A DNA stretch of 64,000 nt, taken from assembly GCF_024713975.1 (NCBI RefSeq), contig NC_091114.1, forward strand, positions 3,258,001 through 3,322,000. The letters are read 5' to 3'. The position numbers and the translations under genes were made by a program. The stretch is from Paralichthys olivaceus. Taxonomy: Eukaryota > Chordata > Actinopteri > Pleuronectiformes > Paralichthyidae. Below, one piece after another: positions 12,448-22,827 of the stretch (the first letter of the stretch is position 1; each line of letters opens with the position of its first letter). Below the pieces are notes generated by a model. That model saw nothing but the letters and a program-made list of their open reading frames with translations. It was not told where the DNA came from and made no database searches.

Positions 12448-12660
12448 ATTCAATTCCATTCAGTTTTATTTGTATAGCGCCAAATCATACTATACATTAT
12501 CTCAAGGCACTTTATAAAGAAGGTCAAGACCTTAAAATCGTATTAATATAGAGAAACCCAACAGTTCCCACAGTGAGCAAGCATATTGGCGACTGTGGAG
12601 AGGAAATATCATACCACAGGGACAATTCCAAGAGCCCAGCACAGACAGGGAGCACTACTC
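12448..12660 (+). repeat. dispersed repeat, 'TTTTATTTGTATAGCGCCAA' family
   Basis: Contains TTTTATTTGTATAGCGCCAA, CTCAAGGCACTTTATA, AGAGAAACCCAACAGTTCCC and GACTGTGGAGAG in order. The same order appears in the 241-bp inserts of the lectin array (for example 20625-20865) and reversed in intron 4 of the long lectin genes, so it is dispersed in this locus. Confidence 0.7.
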
Positions 12661-14018
12661 ATCAGCTAGTTAATGTATTTAAAATGATTCCATTTATTAA
12701 CAAGTTAGAAATGAAATAAACGTGTGTGTCGCGGTTGTCTGCTGTTCACACTGGCAGCGTGGCTCATGGAGCTCTGGGTGTTTTAGTCTCCACAATAACC
12801 TTTGTGTCATCAATCCATGACCAGTGGTCTCTTTGGATCTTGATATTGATATTGAAGCTTCACTCCAGTTTAGCATTTCTTTTTAAACGCAGGTATACAC
12901 ACTTTTTCTAACATAGGACTAACAGTGTTGTCAGTCTATGATACCAACGTGTGTGAGAGAGCTCCAGCAGAGAACACATCAGCATCAGAGCAGTGATTGG
13001 TCCGTCATGTGTCAGTGTTTACACTGTAGGCCCTACTGTGACACCCCCCCCTCACCTTTGACCTCAAGATCGAAGCTGCTGGTGGATGCATGTGGATTTG
13101 ATGTGGTGTGCACGCGGCCTGGTGGCCGTCTACCTGCACATCACAGCCTCTCAGCGTCCTGCCCGGCACAGGGGATTCAAACAGGTCCCAGTGATGTTCA
13201 CGTGTCATTGCAAACATACTGTACTGTGCAAAAATCCATGACCAACAATAAAGCCATTAAATAAAATTTTACAGGAGTCAGACTATGTAAAATATAATCA
13301 ATACCTCCTAATTAAATTAAAACCATAAACTGGTGTGTGGTGACACACCACTTTATTAATCCATTTTAGTTTTATTAATCAAATGATTAAAGATTATATA
13401 AACTGTGTTTAACATATATCTTTATGTCTAAGCTTTTTAAAAAAATAAATAAATGGTGTGTGTTCAAAGCTATAGAGCTAAAAGTAAACATGGAATGAAG
13501 TCAAGGTTCAGTGTGTGAGATTTAGGTGAAAGGATCTATTGGCAGAAATTGAATATAAAATAATCCTAGTGATGTTTTCACTTGTGTGTTTCATGTTAAT
13601 TGTAAAAATTGTGTTTGTCTTTACCCTAGAATGAGTCCTTTAAATTGAAGTACTTTATATTTACATCAGGAGCAGGTCTGGAAGGGGAGGGAGATGTGAG
13701 AGGTACTCAGCTGCAACATGCAACTTCACCACTAGACGTCACCAAACTCTAAACACTGAATCTTTAAATGTGCATGTTACTGAATCAGGAGTTGGACATG
13801 GATGTTGGATATGGAATCGGCCCCTCTGTGTAAATTGTGGCCCCTGATTTATGAAAATACAGCACCAGGCTCTGGAGCAAATTATAAATGTTTATTTCAC
13901 AGCTTTAATGTAAAAAAACATGTTGGATGATCATCTTTAAATGTAGAAATAAACTTGTTTTCTCCACTTTGTGCTGTGATGTACCACTCTGCTTCTATTT
14001 AAATTTAAACCACAGATC
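12661..14018. other. unique flank left of the lectin array
   Basis: AT-rich DNA with no supported exon. Homology to the interior of the array begins abruptly at about 14019. Confidence 0.4.
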
Positions 14019-14280
14019 GGGATTTGGAACACAGCCATAGACTCACAGATGAACTGATTAGATTTCAGTTGGTGGTGGTGAACTTATAAAACATGTTTTG
14101 GCCTCTTGAACAAGATATTTCAAGTCTGTCTGTCGATCATTTCCTCACATTCTGAGCAGTTGTCACCTGAAGAAGTTGAAGATGAACAGATTAGACTTCA
14201 GAGGTCAAAGGTCAGGGTGACCTCATGTGAGTCCAGAGAAGAAATGTGTTCTGACTCAAAGATGTGTTTGAATTAAAGAT
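14019..14280 (+). repeat. array left-edge block, duplicated at about 47640-47895
   Basis: Begins GGGATTTGGAACACAGCC and includes an AGAGGTCAAAGGTCAGGGTG segment. Nearly identical sequence precedes U8. It marks the point where single-copy flank passes into the lectin array. Confidence 0.75.
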
Positions 14281-14485
14281 CCAGGTACTTCTTCACAAAG
14301 CTAGTACCACTGGAAACTTGTGTTTTGTTTCTCTCCTCGTTGTTGAAGCTGCAGGACTCCTCTGGACCTGAATGACCCTGCTGTGAAAGTAACCATGAGG
14401 GACATGAGTGAATACAAAGAACTCCTGCCAGAGAGGTTTTACAATGCAAAGCAGCCAGAACAACAGAAAGAAGTGTTGTCATGTT
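14281..14485 (+). pseudogene. decayed exon 4 of a long lectin gene, relic 1
   Basis: Aligns to the L-gene exon 4 region (compare 25275-25570). It keeps the intron tail TTTTGTTTCTCTCCTCGTT and the exon core AAGCTGCAGGACTCCTCT..GGACCTGAATGACC, but has lost the 5' half of the exon, two bases in the core, and about 95 bp across the exon end and start of intron 4. It cannot code. Confidence 0.75.
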
Positions 14486-14702
14486 GACTCCTTTGCATTA
14501 TTTTTAGGAAGTGGAATAATTCTTCCAGGAAGTGCTGCTGTAGAGCTGCTGTTTGTGGTTGAGATCAGGAAACACACAACATGCTGGGGCTGAGTTGGTG
14601 CTCGGGCCTAGAAGGACTGGATCTGAGACATGTGCTGCAAATGGTGTCTCCATGAACACATCCATGTTGTAAAGATGAACACTGGATACCTGAAAGCAGG
14701 CA
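14471..14702 (+). repeat. ~230-bp pre-gene block (first of 14 copies)
   Basis: Starts GAAGTGTTGTCATGTTGACT. Near-identical copies start at about 17436, 20395, 23089, 27816, 30604, 36558, 39730, 41948, 48093, 51004, 55600, 60258 and 63448. Each holds TTATTTTCAG, a ~52-bp interval, then GTGAGATCAGG, so it looks like a small exon between a splice acceptor and a donor. The interval has an in-frame stop in some frames and no known function. Confidence 0.7.
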
Positions 14703-14952
14703 AAGAGAAAGAGGAGAGAGAGAGACCAGGAACTATTGTCAGACTGGTTGTTGTAATGAAAATCATTTATAGATGATAGCAGTATAATAATAATAATAAT
14801 ACTCATCATCATCATTTCTTTCTCTTCTCTTTTCATCCTTATTTTCATGTGATCTACATATTGGATGGAATTAGAGGGGATCACAACATTAATAGATAAA
14901 CATTTCAAACATCCCTGTCACAGAGGTATCATTGGATCCACGGTGTGAGCAA

Positions 14953-15373
14953 AGATAAGATAAGATACGATAAGAAAGACTTTATTCATCCCACACTGGG
15001 GAAATCTCGACATTACAGCAGCAGAAGGGCATTAAGGTAGAGAAAAATAAAAGTATTAAAAAAAAAAAATAAATAAAAAAATTGGAATAAATATATACAT
15101 ATATAAATATTAAAAGAAAAATGTAAACACTATACAAAGACACCAGAAATGCACAGTGATATTGCACATGGGAAGTGGAAAATATACATTGGATGTTACA
15201 ATTAAAAAAGTATTACACACACACCTAAAGACTGAATATGAATATTGCACATGAGATAGATATATATGTAGGAGGTAGATTCAGAAAACTGAGAGGAATA
15301 ATTATTAAACTGTTTTTACGTGTTTGTTGAAAAGTCTTATGGCTGTTGGGATGAAGGACCTTCGAAACCTCAA
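14953..15373 (-). mobile_element. reversed LINE 3' fragment in the U1 promoter
   Basis: Begins on + with AGATAAGATAAGATACGATA and then TTTATTCATCCCACACTGGG. In reverse this reads as the poly(A)-less tandem-repeat 3' end typical of CR1/L2-type fish LINEs. U3, U4, U5, U7, U9 and U10 show the empty site (GTGAGCAA directly joined to CACAAACAGACATTC), so this is an insertion. Confidence 0.7.
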
Positions 15374-15498
15374 CACAAACAAACATTCATTCACTCACCA
15401 CCTGCACAGGGGTGGAGGCAGAGACCAGTGTTGGTCCCATATGATCAGAACTATCTGCATAGTGAGAGGCCATGCCATTTTGCATCTTTGCCTTTTTG

Positions 15499-15643
15499 CA
15501 TAAAGCATGCAACAGAACACTGACTGTTCTACTGTCAGTAGTAGAGGAGGAGCTGGTGTTACATTTCCCTAAATCTACATGAGAACTGGTTAAGTTTACT
15601 GTTTGTGATGAACACTGGCACAAACAGTCCACAGAGCAGCAGC
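15499..15643 (+). promoter_or_regulatory. core promoter and 5' UTR of U1 (pattern shared by all 11 lectin genes)
   Basis: A TATA-like CATAAA lies exactly 145 bases before the ATG in every copy (15499, 18461, 23944, 28671, 32655, 37796, 42806, 49084, 53665, 56455, 61514). The leader has an in-frame ATG 36 bases before the chosen start. Most copies also carry a 4-codon upstream frame (ATGAGAACTGGTTAA), which U5, U9 and U11 have lost by ATG to ACG. The start used is the tandem ATGATGG, whose second ATG has an ideal Kozak context. Confidence 0.5.
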
Positions 15644-16642
15644 ATGATGGAAGGGATCTTCTTTGGTGTCTTGTGTCTCTCAGGTCAGTGAATTTCACTC
15701 TTTGTATGATGTCTAACAGAAGATCTGAATATAGGGATTCATTTGAGTCTTCATACATAACACAAATAACTGGTTTCATCCTCAGGGTGCCTCACCTTCT
15801 CCACATGCCTCCTCCATCAGTACCACTTTGTGTCTGAAGCAATGACTTGGACTGAAGCTCAGAGCTACTGCAGAGGGAGGTACACAGACCTGGCCACCAT
15901 TGAAACCACTGAAGAAATGAAGAAACTTAAAGACACAGTTCCTGCTGCTGGTTACAGCTCTAAGGTTTGGATTGGCCTGTACAGTCAGATTGACTGGAAG
16001 TGGTCAGATGGGTTCACAGGGAGTGGAGCTGAATATAAGAACTGGGACGGGTCTGACCCAAACTATAATAGAGCCGAGGAGCTCTGTGTGATCATGTGGG
16101 AACATGGAGGATGGTTTGATGATAAATGCCAAAGAGAGACTGCATTTGTCTGCTACAAAGGTAATGATGTGTTTTATATTGATCTTTACTATACAACATA
16201 ATGTCTAAAATATAATTTTGAAAACATTGTGATCTCAACAATCCCTCTTTTGTTCTCTAACTTAACTGCAGGAACATTAGAGGATTCTGACTTTGTGGTA
16301 GAGAAGACAAGAAAGACTTGGACTGAGGCTCAGAGGCACTGCAGAGAACACTACACAGATCTGGTCACTGTGAGGAACCAAGCTGACAACGACAAGATAC
16401 AGAACTTGATGCAACAAGAAGAACAGGTGTGGATCGGTTTGTACAGAGATCCTCAGATCTACTGGTCTGACGGGAGTGGCTACTCATTCAGCTCCTGGTA
16501 TCAGGGTGACAACAAACTTGGCTCGATGAAAGTCGTATGTGGTGTTGCAGATTTGCAGCAGGGAGGAAAATGGAGGTTATTGTCCTGTGAAGAAAGATTT
16601 CCATTTGTCTGCTACAGCGTGCGTGGATGGTGCTTCCTTTAG
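15644..16642 (+). CDS. U1: secreted protein with two C-type lectin-like domains, short form
   Basis: Exons 15644-15683, 15786-16160 and 16272-16642; all introns are GT-AG, phase 1. Predicted 261 aa if exon 3 is read to the TAG at 16640. If the donor GTGCGT at 16619 joins the acceptor at 16765, the next codon is TGA and the protein is 254 aa. The first 21 residues (MMEGIFFGVLCLSG...) form a signal peptide, so the protein should be secreted. CTLD1 (about 24-138) has Cys42, 114, 128 and 136, WIGL at 75-78, DPN at 104-106 and WFD at 123-125. CTLD2 (about 140-254) has Cys162, 228, 244 and 252 and WIGL, but neither an EPN/QPD nor a WND motif, so only CTLD1 is a candidate for calcium-dependent sugar binding. 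Asn of the WND motif is replaced by Phe, which makes calcium binding uncertain. Patch 186-191 of CTLD2 reads QQEEQV. Family: fish multi-CTLD lectins often annotated mannose-receptor-like. Confidence 0.88.
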
Positions 16643-17914
16643 TGAAAGAGAGAGAATACATCCTTTCATTAGATTTACAGTTATTGTGTCATTAGAGATT
16701 CTTATAACATGAATGCATTCATGAATATTTGGATGATGTTTGTTCTGTCTATTGTTTCTTTACAGTGAGAGAAACTAGAAATGTTTTTTGATGTACTTGA
16801 ATGTTATCACTTCATTAATCTGCTCTGTGATGTTTCTTCAAGACAAACTGACACTTTGGAGCATTTTTACTTTGTCTGGTTTCAGACTCCTTCACTAATT
16901 CTCCTTGTGAATGAGATTTCAGCTCTTAGCTCTCAGCTCGCTCACCACACAACTTGTGTGTGTGAGTATTTGTCTTCACCACTGATCCAGTTCAGCTGCA
17001 TGTTTGATGCTGGGATTGATATAATCATCATATAATCTGAGATTTCAGTTTAAACCCAAAGCTAAAAAAACAAGCAAAACCCATGGGATGTTAATTTTCT
17101 TGTTTTAAATGAAAAAAACAAAAACAGAGAGAAGTCATCTTTCAGTTTTTGTTGTCAGAATAAAAAGCAAAATTAAAAAAAAAACTCCTTTAAAAATGGC
17201 CTAGTTTTGGTTTCATGCAAACCCCTGTTTTATAGAGAATAGATTGGTAAGATTGAGTAGATGTGAAAAAATGTCAATTAATTATGCATCAATAAATCTG
17301 TGTATATGCAACATAAATAAATGGCTTATGTGTTTTTTTATTTTCTGTTTGACCTAAAATACCTTGAGCAGCACACAAGTAGCTTCATTCAGCATATGTA
17401 TTGAAATAGGGACCAGCAGAGGTCGCTACATAAAGAAGTGTTGTCACGTTGACTCCTTTGCATCATTTTCAGGAAGTGGAATAATTCTTCCAGGAAGTGC
17501 TGCTGTAGAGCTGCTGTTTGTGGGTGAGATCAGGAAACACACAACATGCTGGGGCTGAGTTGGTGCTCGGGCCTAGAAGGACTGGATCTGAGACATGTGG
17601 TGCAAATGGTGTCTCCATGAACACATCCATGTTGTAAAGATGAACACTGGATACCTGAAAGCAGGCAAAGAGAAGGAGGAGAGAGAGAGACCAGGAACTA
17701 TTGTCAGACTGGTTGTAATGAAAATAATTTATAGATGATAGCAGTATAATAATAATAGTAATACTCATCATGATCCTTTCTTTCTCTTCTCTTTTCATCC
17801 TTATTTTCATGTGATCTACATATTGGATGGAATTAGAGGGGATCACAACATTAATAGATAAACATTTCAAACATCCCTGTCACAGAGGTATCATTGGATC
17901 CACGGTGTGAGCAA
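16643..17914 (+). other. U1 3' region and spacer to U2
   Basis: A splice acceptor TTTCTTTACAG ends at 16765, followed by TGAGAGAAACTAG, so this is the likely terminal untranslated exon of the short form. AATAAA signals occur near 17158 and 17290. A pre-gene block follows at about 17436-17664, without the 241-bp repeat. Confidence 0.6.
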
Positions 17915-18335
17915 AGATAAGATAAGATACGATAAGAAAGACTTTATTCATCCCACACTGGGGAAATTTCGACATTACAGCAGCAGAAGGGCATTAAGAT
18001 AGAGAAAAATAAAAGTATTAAAAAAAATAAATAAATAAAAAAATTGGAATAAATATATACATCTATAAATATTAAAAGAAAAATGTAAACACTATACAAA
18101 GACACCAGAAATGCACAGTGATATTGCACATGGGAAGTGGAAAATATACATTGGATGTTACAATTCAAAAAGTATTACACACACACCTTAAGACTGAATA
18201 TGAATATTGCACATGAGATAGATATATATGTAGGAGGTAGATTCAGAAAACTGAGAGGAATAATTATTACACTGTTTTTACGTGTTTGTTGAAAAGTCTT
18301 ATGGCTGTTGGGATGAAGGACCTTCGAAACCTCAA
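17915..18335 (-). mobile_element. reversed LINE 3' fragment in the U2 promoter
   Basis: Same insertion point and content as the fragment before U1, differing only in an A-rich tract. The shared site means it was copied with the gene, not inserted twice. Confidence 0.7.
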
Positions 18336-18605
18336 CACAAACAGACATTCATTCACTCACCACCTGCACAGGGGTGGAGGCAGAGACCAGTGTTGGTCCG
18401 ATATGATCAGAACTATCTGCATAGTGAGAGGTCATGCCATTTTGCATCTTTGCCTTTTTGCATAAAGCATGCAACAGAACAATGACTGTTCTACTGTCAG
18501 TAGAAGAGGAGGAGCTGGTGTTACATTTCCCTAAATCTACATGAGAACTGGTTAAGTTTACTGTTGGTGATGAACACTGGCACAAACAGTCCACAGAGCA
18601 GCAGC

Positions 18606-19604
18606 ATGATGGAAGGGATCTTCTTTGGTGTCTTGTGTCTCTCAGGTCAGTGAATTTCACTCTTTGTATGATGTCTAACAGGAAATCTGAATATAGAGAT
18701 TCATTTGAGTCTTCATACATAACACAAATAACTGGTTTCATCCTCAGGGTGCCTCACCTTCTCCACATGCCTCCTCCATCAGTACCACTTTGTGTCTGAA
18801 GCAATGACTTGGACTGAAGCTCAGAGCTACTGCAGAGGGAGGTACACAGACCTGGCCACCATTGAAACCACTGAAGAAATGAAGAAACTTAAAGACACAG
18901 TTTCTGCTGCTGGTTACAGCTCTAAGGTTTGGATTGGCCTGTACAGTCAGATTGACTGGAAGTGGTCAGATGGGTTCACAGGGAGTGGAGCTGAATATAG
19001 GAACTGGCACGGGTCTGACCCAAACTATAATAGAGCCGAGGAGCTCTGTGTGGGCATGTGGAAAGATGGAAGATGGTCTGATTATCAATGCCAAAGAGAG
19101 ACTGCATTTGTCTGCTACAAAGGTAATGATGTGTTTTATATTGATCTTTACTATACAACATAATGTCTAAAATATAATTTTGAAAACATTGTGATCTCAA
19201 CAATCCCTCTTTCGTTCTCTAACTTAACTGCAGGAACAATAGAGGATTCTGACTTTGTGGTAGTGAATACAACAAAGAATTGGACTGAGGCTCAGAGGCA
19301 CTGCAGAGAACACTACACAGATCTGGTCACTGTGAGGAACAAAGCTGACAACGACAAGATACATAACTTGATGGGACAGAAAACAAAGGTATGGATCGGT
19401 TTGTACAGAGATCCTCAGATCTACTGGTCTGACGGGAGTGGCTACTCATTCAGCTCCTGGTATCAGGGTCTAAACAAACTTGGCTCGATGAAAGTCGTAT
19501 GTGGTGTTGCAGATTTGCAGCAGGGAGGAAAATGGAGGTTATTGTCCTGTGAAAAAAGATTTCCATTTGTCTGCTACAGCGTGCGTGGATGGTGCTTCCT
19601 TTAG
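18606..19604 (+). CDS. U2: two-CTLD secreted lectin, short form
   Basis: Exons 18606-18645, 18748-19122 and 19234-19604; 261 aa by read-through, 254 aa if spliced after 19580. CTLD1 carries DPN at 104-106 like U1, but the following loop reads KDGRWSDYQC, so the WND position is W-S-D. CTLD2 opens TIEDSDF where most copies have TLEDSDF. Its patch 186-191 is GQKTKV, unlike any other copy, and the 218-220 loop is LNK. All eight CTLD cysteines are present. Gene and promoter type are closest to U1, so U1 and U2 look like a direct tandem duplication. Confidence 0.88.
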
Positions 19605-21019
19605 TGAAAGAGAGAGAATACATCCTTTCATTAGATTTACAGTTATTGTGTCATTAGAGATTCTTATAACATGAATGCATTCATGAATATTTGGATGATG
19701 TTTGTTCTGTCTATTGTTTCTTTACAGTGAGAGAAACTAGAAATGTTTTTTGATGTACTTGAATGTTATCACTTCATTAATCTGCTCTGTGATGTTTCTT
19801 CAAGACAAACTGACACTTTGGAGCATTTTTACTTTGTCTGGTTTCAGACTCCTTCACTAATTCTCCTTGTGAATGAGATTTCAGCTCTTAGCTCTCAGCT
19901 CGCTCACCACACAACTTGTGTGTGTGAGTATTTGTCTTCACCACTGATCCAGTTCAGCTGCATGTTTGATGCTGGGATTGATATAATCATCATATAATCT
20001 GAGATTTCAGTTTAAACCCAAAGCTTAAAAAAACAAGCAAAACCCATGGGATGTTCATTTTTTTGTTTTAAATGAAAAAACAAAAACAGAGAGAAGTCAT
20101 CTTTCAGTTTTTGTTGTCAGAATAAAAAGCAAAATTAAAAAAACTCTTTTTCAAATGGACTGGTTTTGGTTTCATGCAAACCCCTGTTTTATAGAAAATA
20201 GATTGGTAAGATTGAGTAGATGTAAAAAAATGTCAATTAATTATGCATCAATAAATCTGTGTATATGCAACATAAATAAATGGCTTATGTGTTCTTTTAT
20301 TTTCTTTTTGACCTAAAATACCTTGAGCAGCACACAAGTAGCTTCATTCAGTATATGTATTGAAATAGTGACCAGCAGAGGTCGCTACATATAGAAGTGT
20401 TGTCATGTTGACTCCTTTGCATTATTTTCAGGAAGTGGAATAATTCTTCCAGGCAGTGCTGCTGTAGAGCTGCTGTTTGTGGGTGAGGTCAGGAAACACA
20501 CAACATGCTGGGGCTGAGTTGGTGCTCGGGCCTAGAAGGACTGGATCTGAGACATGTGCTGCAAATGGTGTCTCCATGAACACATCCATGTTGTAAAGAT
20601 GAACACTGGATACCTGAAAGCAGGCTTAAATATTCAGTATGGTTACAGCCTGAGGATAGTGACTTCATTCACTTTTATTTGTTTAGCACCAGATCCTGAA
20701 ATAGATTTTCTCAAGGCACTTTACATGGTAAAGTTGAGACCTTGTAAAATGATAGAGAAACCCAACAGTTCCCACAACGAGCAGCACTGACGACTGTGTC
20801 GAGAAAAAAAACTCTCTTCTACTAGAAGTAAAAAACCTCAAGAACCAGATTCAATGTGAGCGTCCAAAGAGAAAGAGGAGAGAGAGAGACCAGGAACTAT
20901 TGTCAGACTGGTTGTCATGAAAATAATTTATAGATGATAGCAGTATAATAATAATAATAATACTCATCATCATCATTTCTTTCTCTTCTCTTTTCATCCT
21001 TATTTCCATGTGATCTACA
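19605..21019 (+). other. U2 3' region and first pre-gene block of the U2-U3 spacer
   Basis: Short-form terminal exon begins after the acceptor at about 19727; AATAAA-type signals follow near 20120 and 20250. A pre-gene block sits at about 20395-20624 and runs into the 241-bp repeat. Confidence 0.6.
20625..20865 (+). repeat. 241-bp dispersed repeat insert, copy 1
   Basis: Runs from CTTAAATATTCAG to GAGCGTCC. The empty site is seen before U1, U2 and U8, where GAAAGCAGG joins directly to CAAAGAGAAAG. Internally related to the repeat at 12448-12660. Confidence 0.7.
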
Positions 21020-22827
21020 TGTGAGGGCTGACATGCAGAAGAAGAACACTGCCCTCTGTAGGTAAGGTTAGATGGAGTCTTCCTGCCTTTATAAGGACAG
21101 GTGTGGGCAATCAGTGTCTCTTTGCCTGAATCCTGGTAGATGTGGGGGGGGGCTGCTTGGTGTGTGCAGGTAAGGGAGATCTGGGGAGAAACGCTGCTTG
21201 TATGGTTTGAGTTGAAATCTAATGAGGTTTCTTGTATATCTAGTTGTAGTAAAGCTGTGTCCTGAGGGATCCTGACTGATCATCTGCTGTGTAGCCCCAT
21301 GGTGAAGAGGTAGGCCATAGATAACAGCCTTTGTTTGGTTAACAGTAGGCATATCGCTGATAACATAATAATGGAATCCTTTAGGAAACTCAGCCCTTGT
21401 CTCCCACTCATTTGAGCCAGAGTAGTCTGCTGACCATCCTTCCTAGTGTCTCCTTTAATCAGGGCCCCAGAGTGAGCAAGGTATTCTAAACAGGTGTGGT
21501 CCTGTAGGTATTTTTGCCAGTGGATACAAATTATGTTGACCATGTTTTCCCTCACTGCAGACTAAGTGCCAGACTGCTGCTTTGCCTGCAGTTCACCTAT
21601 ATCGTCGGGCTAACTTGATCTATGTTGAACTGGGCTTAATCTTAGTTCTTGTGTGAATAGTCTATGATTTGTATATTGTTCCATAACTAACTGCTATACA
21701 TAAAACATATATAAAAAGATGGCGCCGTACTAACGGCTGCCTGGCATAGCAGCTCCTGGTATTACTGTCGGTTTTGTGTGTTTTTATTACCCTTGCTGTT
21801 TGTTTTTATATTTATTTTTGCACTGCTCTGTGCATCTTCGTACCGATCAATGACGAAATGCTTTTGCAACTGATTGGACACTTTTTATAACTTTTAACCG
21901 CACTCCGGTCTCTTCGGATCACTGGGAGCACGCCTGCAACACACGCCGGCATTGTTTACAGGTGGTGTCACCCCAGGCACGTCACCGTTAAACAGCGTGT
22001 CTGCAGCCTGGACATCGAGCTCGTCGCCGTCGGACTTCGTCCATATTATTTGCCGAGGGAGTTTACCAGTGTTTTCGCCATCACTGTTTATATTCCTCCA
22101 TCTGGGAACGCAGAAGCAGCGTGTGACGTCATCCACACTGTGACTGCAGGATTACAGAGACAACACTCTGGGGCCTTCATCGTCATCACAGGTGACTTTA
22201 ACCATGCTTCCCTCTCATCCACACTCCCAACATTCTTCCAGTTTGTAAAATGTGCCACCTGTGAAAATAAGACTTTGGACCTGCTGTATGCAAATGTTAA
22301 GGATGCATACAGCTCCACTGCCCTGCCACCACTGGGCAGGTCAGACCACAACCTAGTCCTGCTCTCACCATCATACAAGCCTGTGGTTCAGCGGCACCCA
22401 GTCAAAGTGAGGACAGTGAGGGAATGGTCTCCTGAGGCCATGGAATCACTGCGTGGAGCGCTGGAGGCCACACACTGGGATGCTCTGTATGAGCCACATG
22501 GTGAGGACATTGATGGCCTGACTGACTGTGTCTCTGAGTACATTGGGTTCTGCATAGACAACACCATCCCCACTAAAGAGGTCCGCTGTCTGGGCCTGAG
22601 CCGGCTTTACTTCCTGAGGAGACTCGGGTCCTTCAATGTCTGCAACAAGATGCTGCAGATGTTCTATCAGTCTGTTGTGGTGAGCACCATCTTCTTTGCT
22701 GTGGTGTCCTGGGGTGTGGGCATCAAGACAAAGGACGCCAACAGACTGAACAAAATCAGCAGGAAAGCTGAGTCTGTGGTTGGCTATATAGTCCTTTCAT
22801 TTGTCTTGAATACTGTGTCTGGCCACG
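21020..22827. mobile_element. TG...CA element interrupted by a LINE (U2-U3 spacer)
   Basis: Left part (21020-21716) matches 31232-31855 of the uninterrupted copy; a short right part (about 22783-22827) matches its end. The middle is replaced by a LINE. The right border has lost a few bases (GGCCACG in place of GGCCTCATACA). Confidence 0.65.
21717..22785 (+). mobile_element. internally deleted non-LTR retrotransposon (LINE), copy 1
   Basis: Starts AAGATGGCGCCG, a typical LINE 5' end. An open frame at 22050-22782 encodes the later part of an APE-type endonuclease (VYIPPSGN, GDFN, and GRSDHN with the catalytic His), then a spacer with the HGEDIDGLTD segment. After TIPTKEVRC it jumps to the far C-terminal reverse-transcriptase region (FYQSVVVSTIFFAVVSWGVG). 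The N-terminal endonuclease and the catalytic RT core are missing, so it is non-autonomous. The clade resembles fish L2/CR1/jockey-type elements. The start equivalent to that of copy 3 is ACG here. Confidence 0.8.

Noticed and set aside
14471-14700. tRNA gene in the pre-gene block
   Set aside because: No cloverleaf or A/B-box pair can be drawn.
14504-14908. 133-134-codon minus-strand frame before U1, U2 and U8
   Set aside because: It lies in the pre-gene block and spacer, and is broken in other copies by the 241-bp insert.
15387-15779. 130-135-codon minus-strand frame over exon 1 and the promoter, present in every lectin unit
   Set aside because: It is antisense to a well-supported promoter and first exon. 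Recurrence is explained by duplication, and it has no recognisable domain.
20554-20790. 78-codon plus-strand frame starting MCCKWCL or MWCKWCL in most pre-gene blocks
   Set aside because: It spans the pre-gene block and the 241-bp dispersed repeat, and is missing where the repeat is absent, so it is a repeat artefact.
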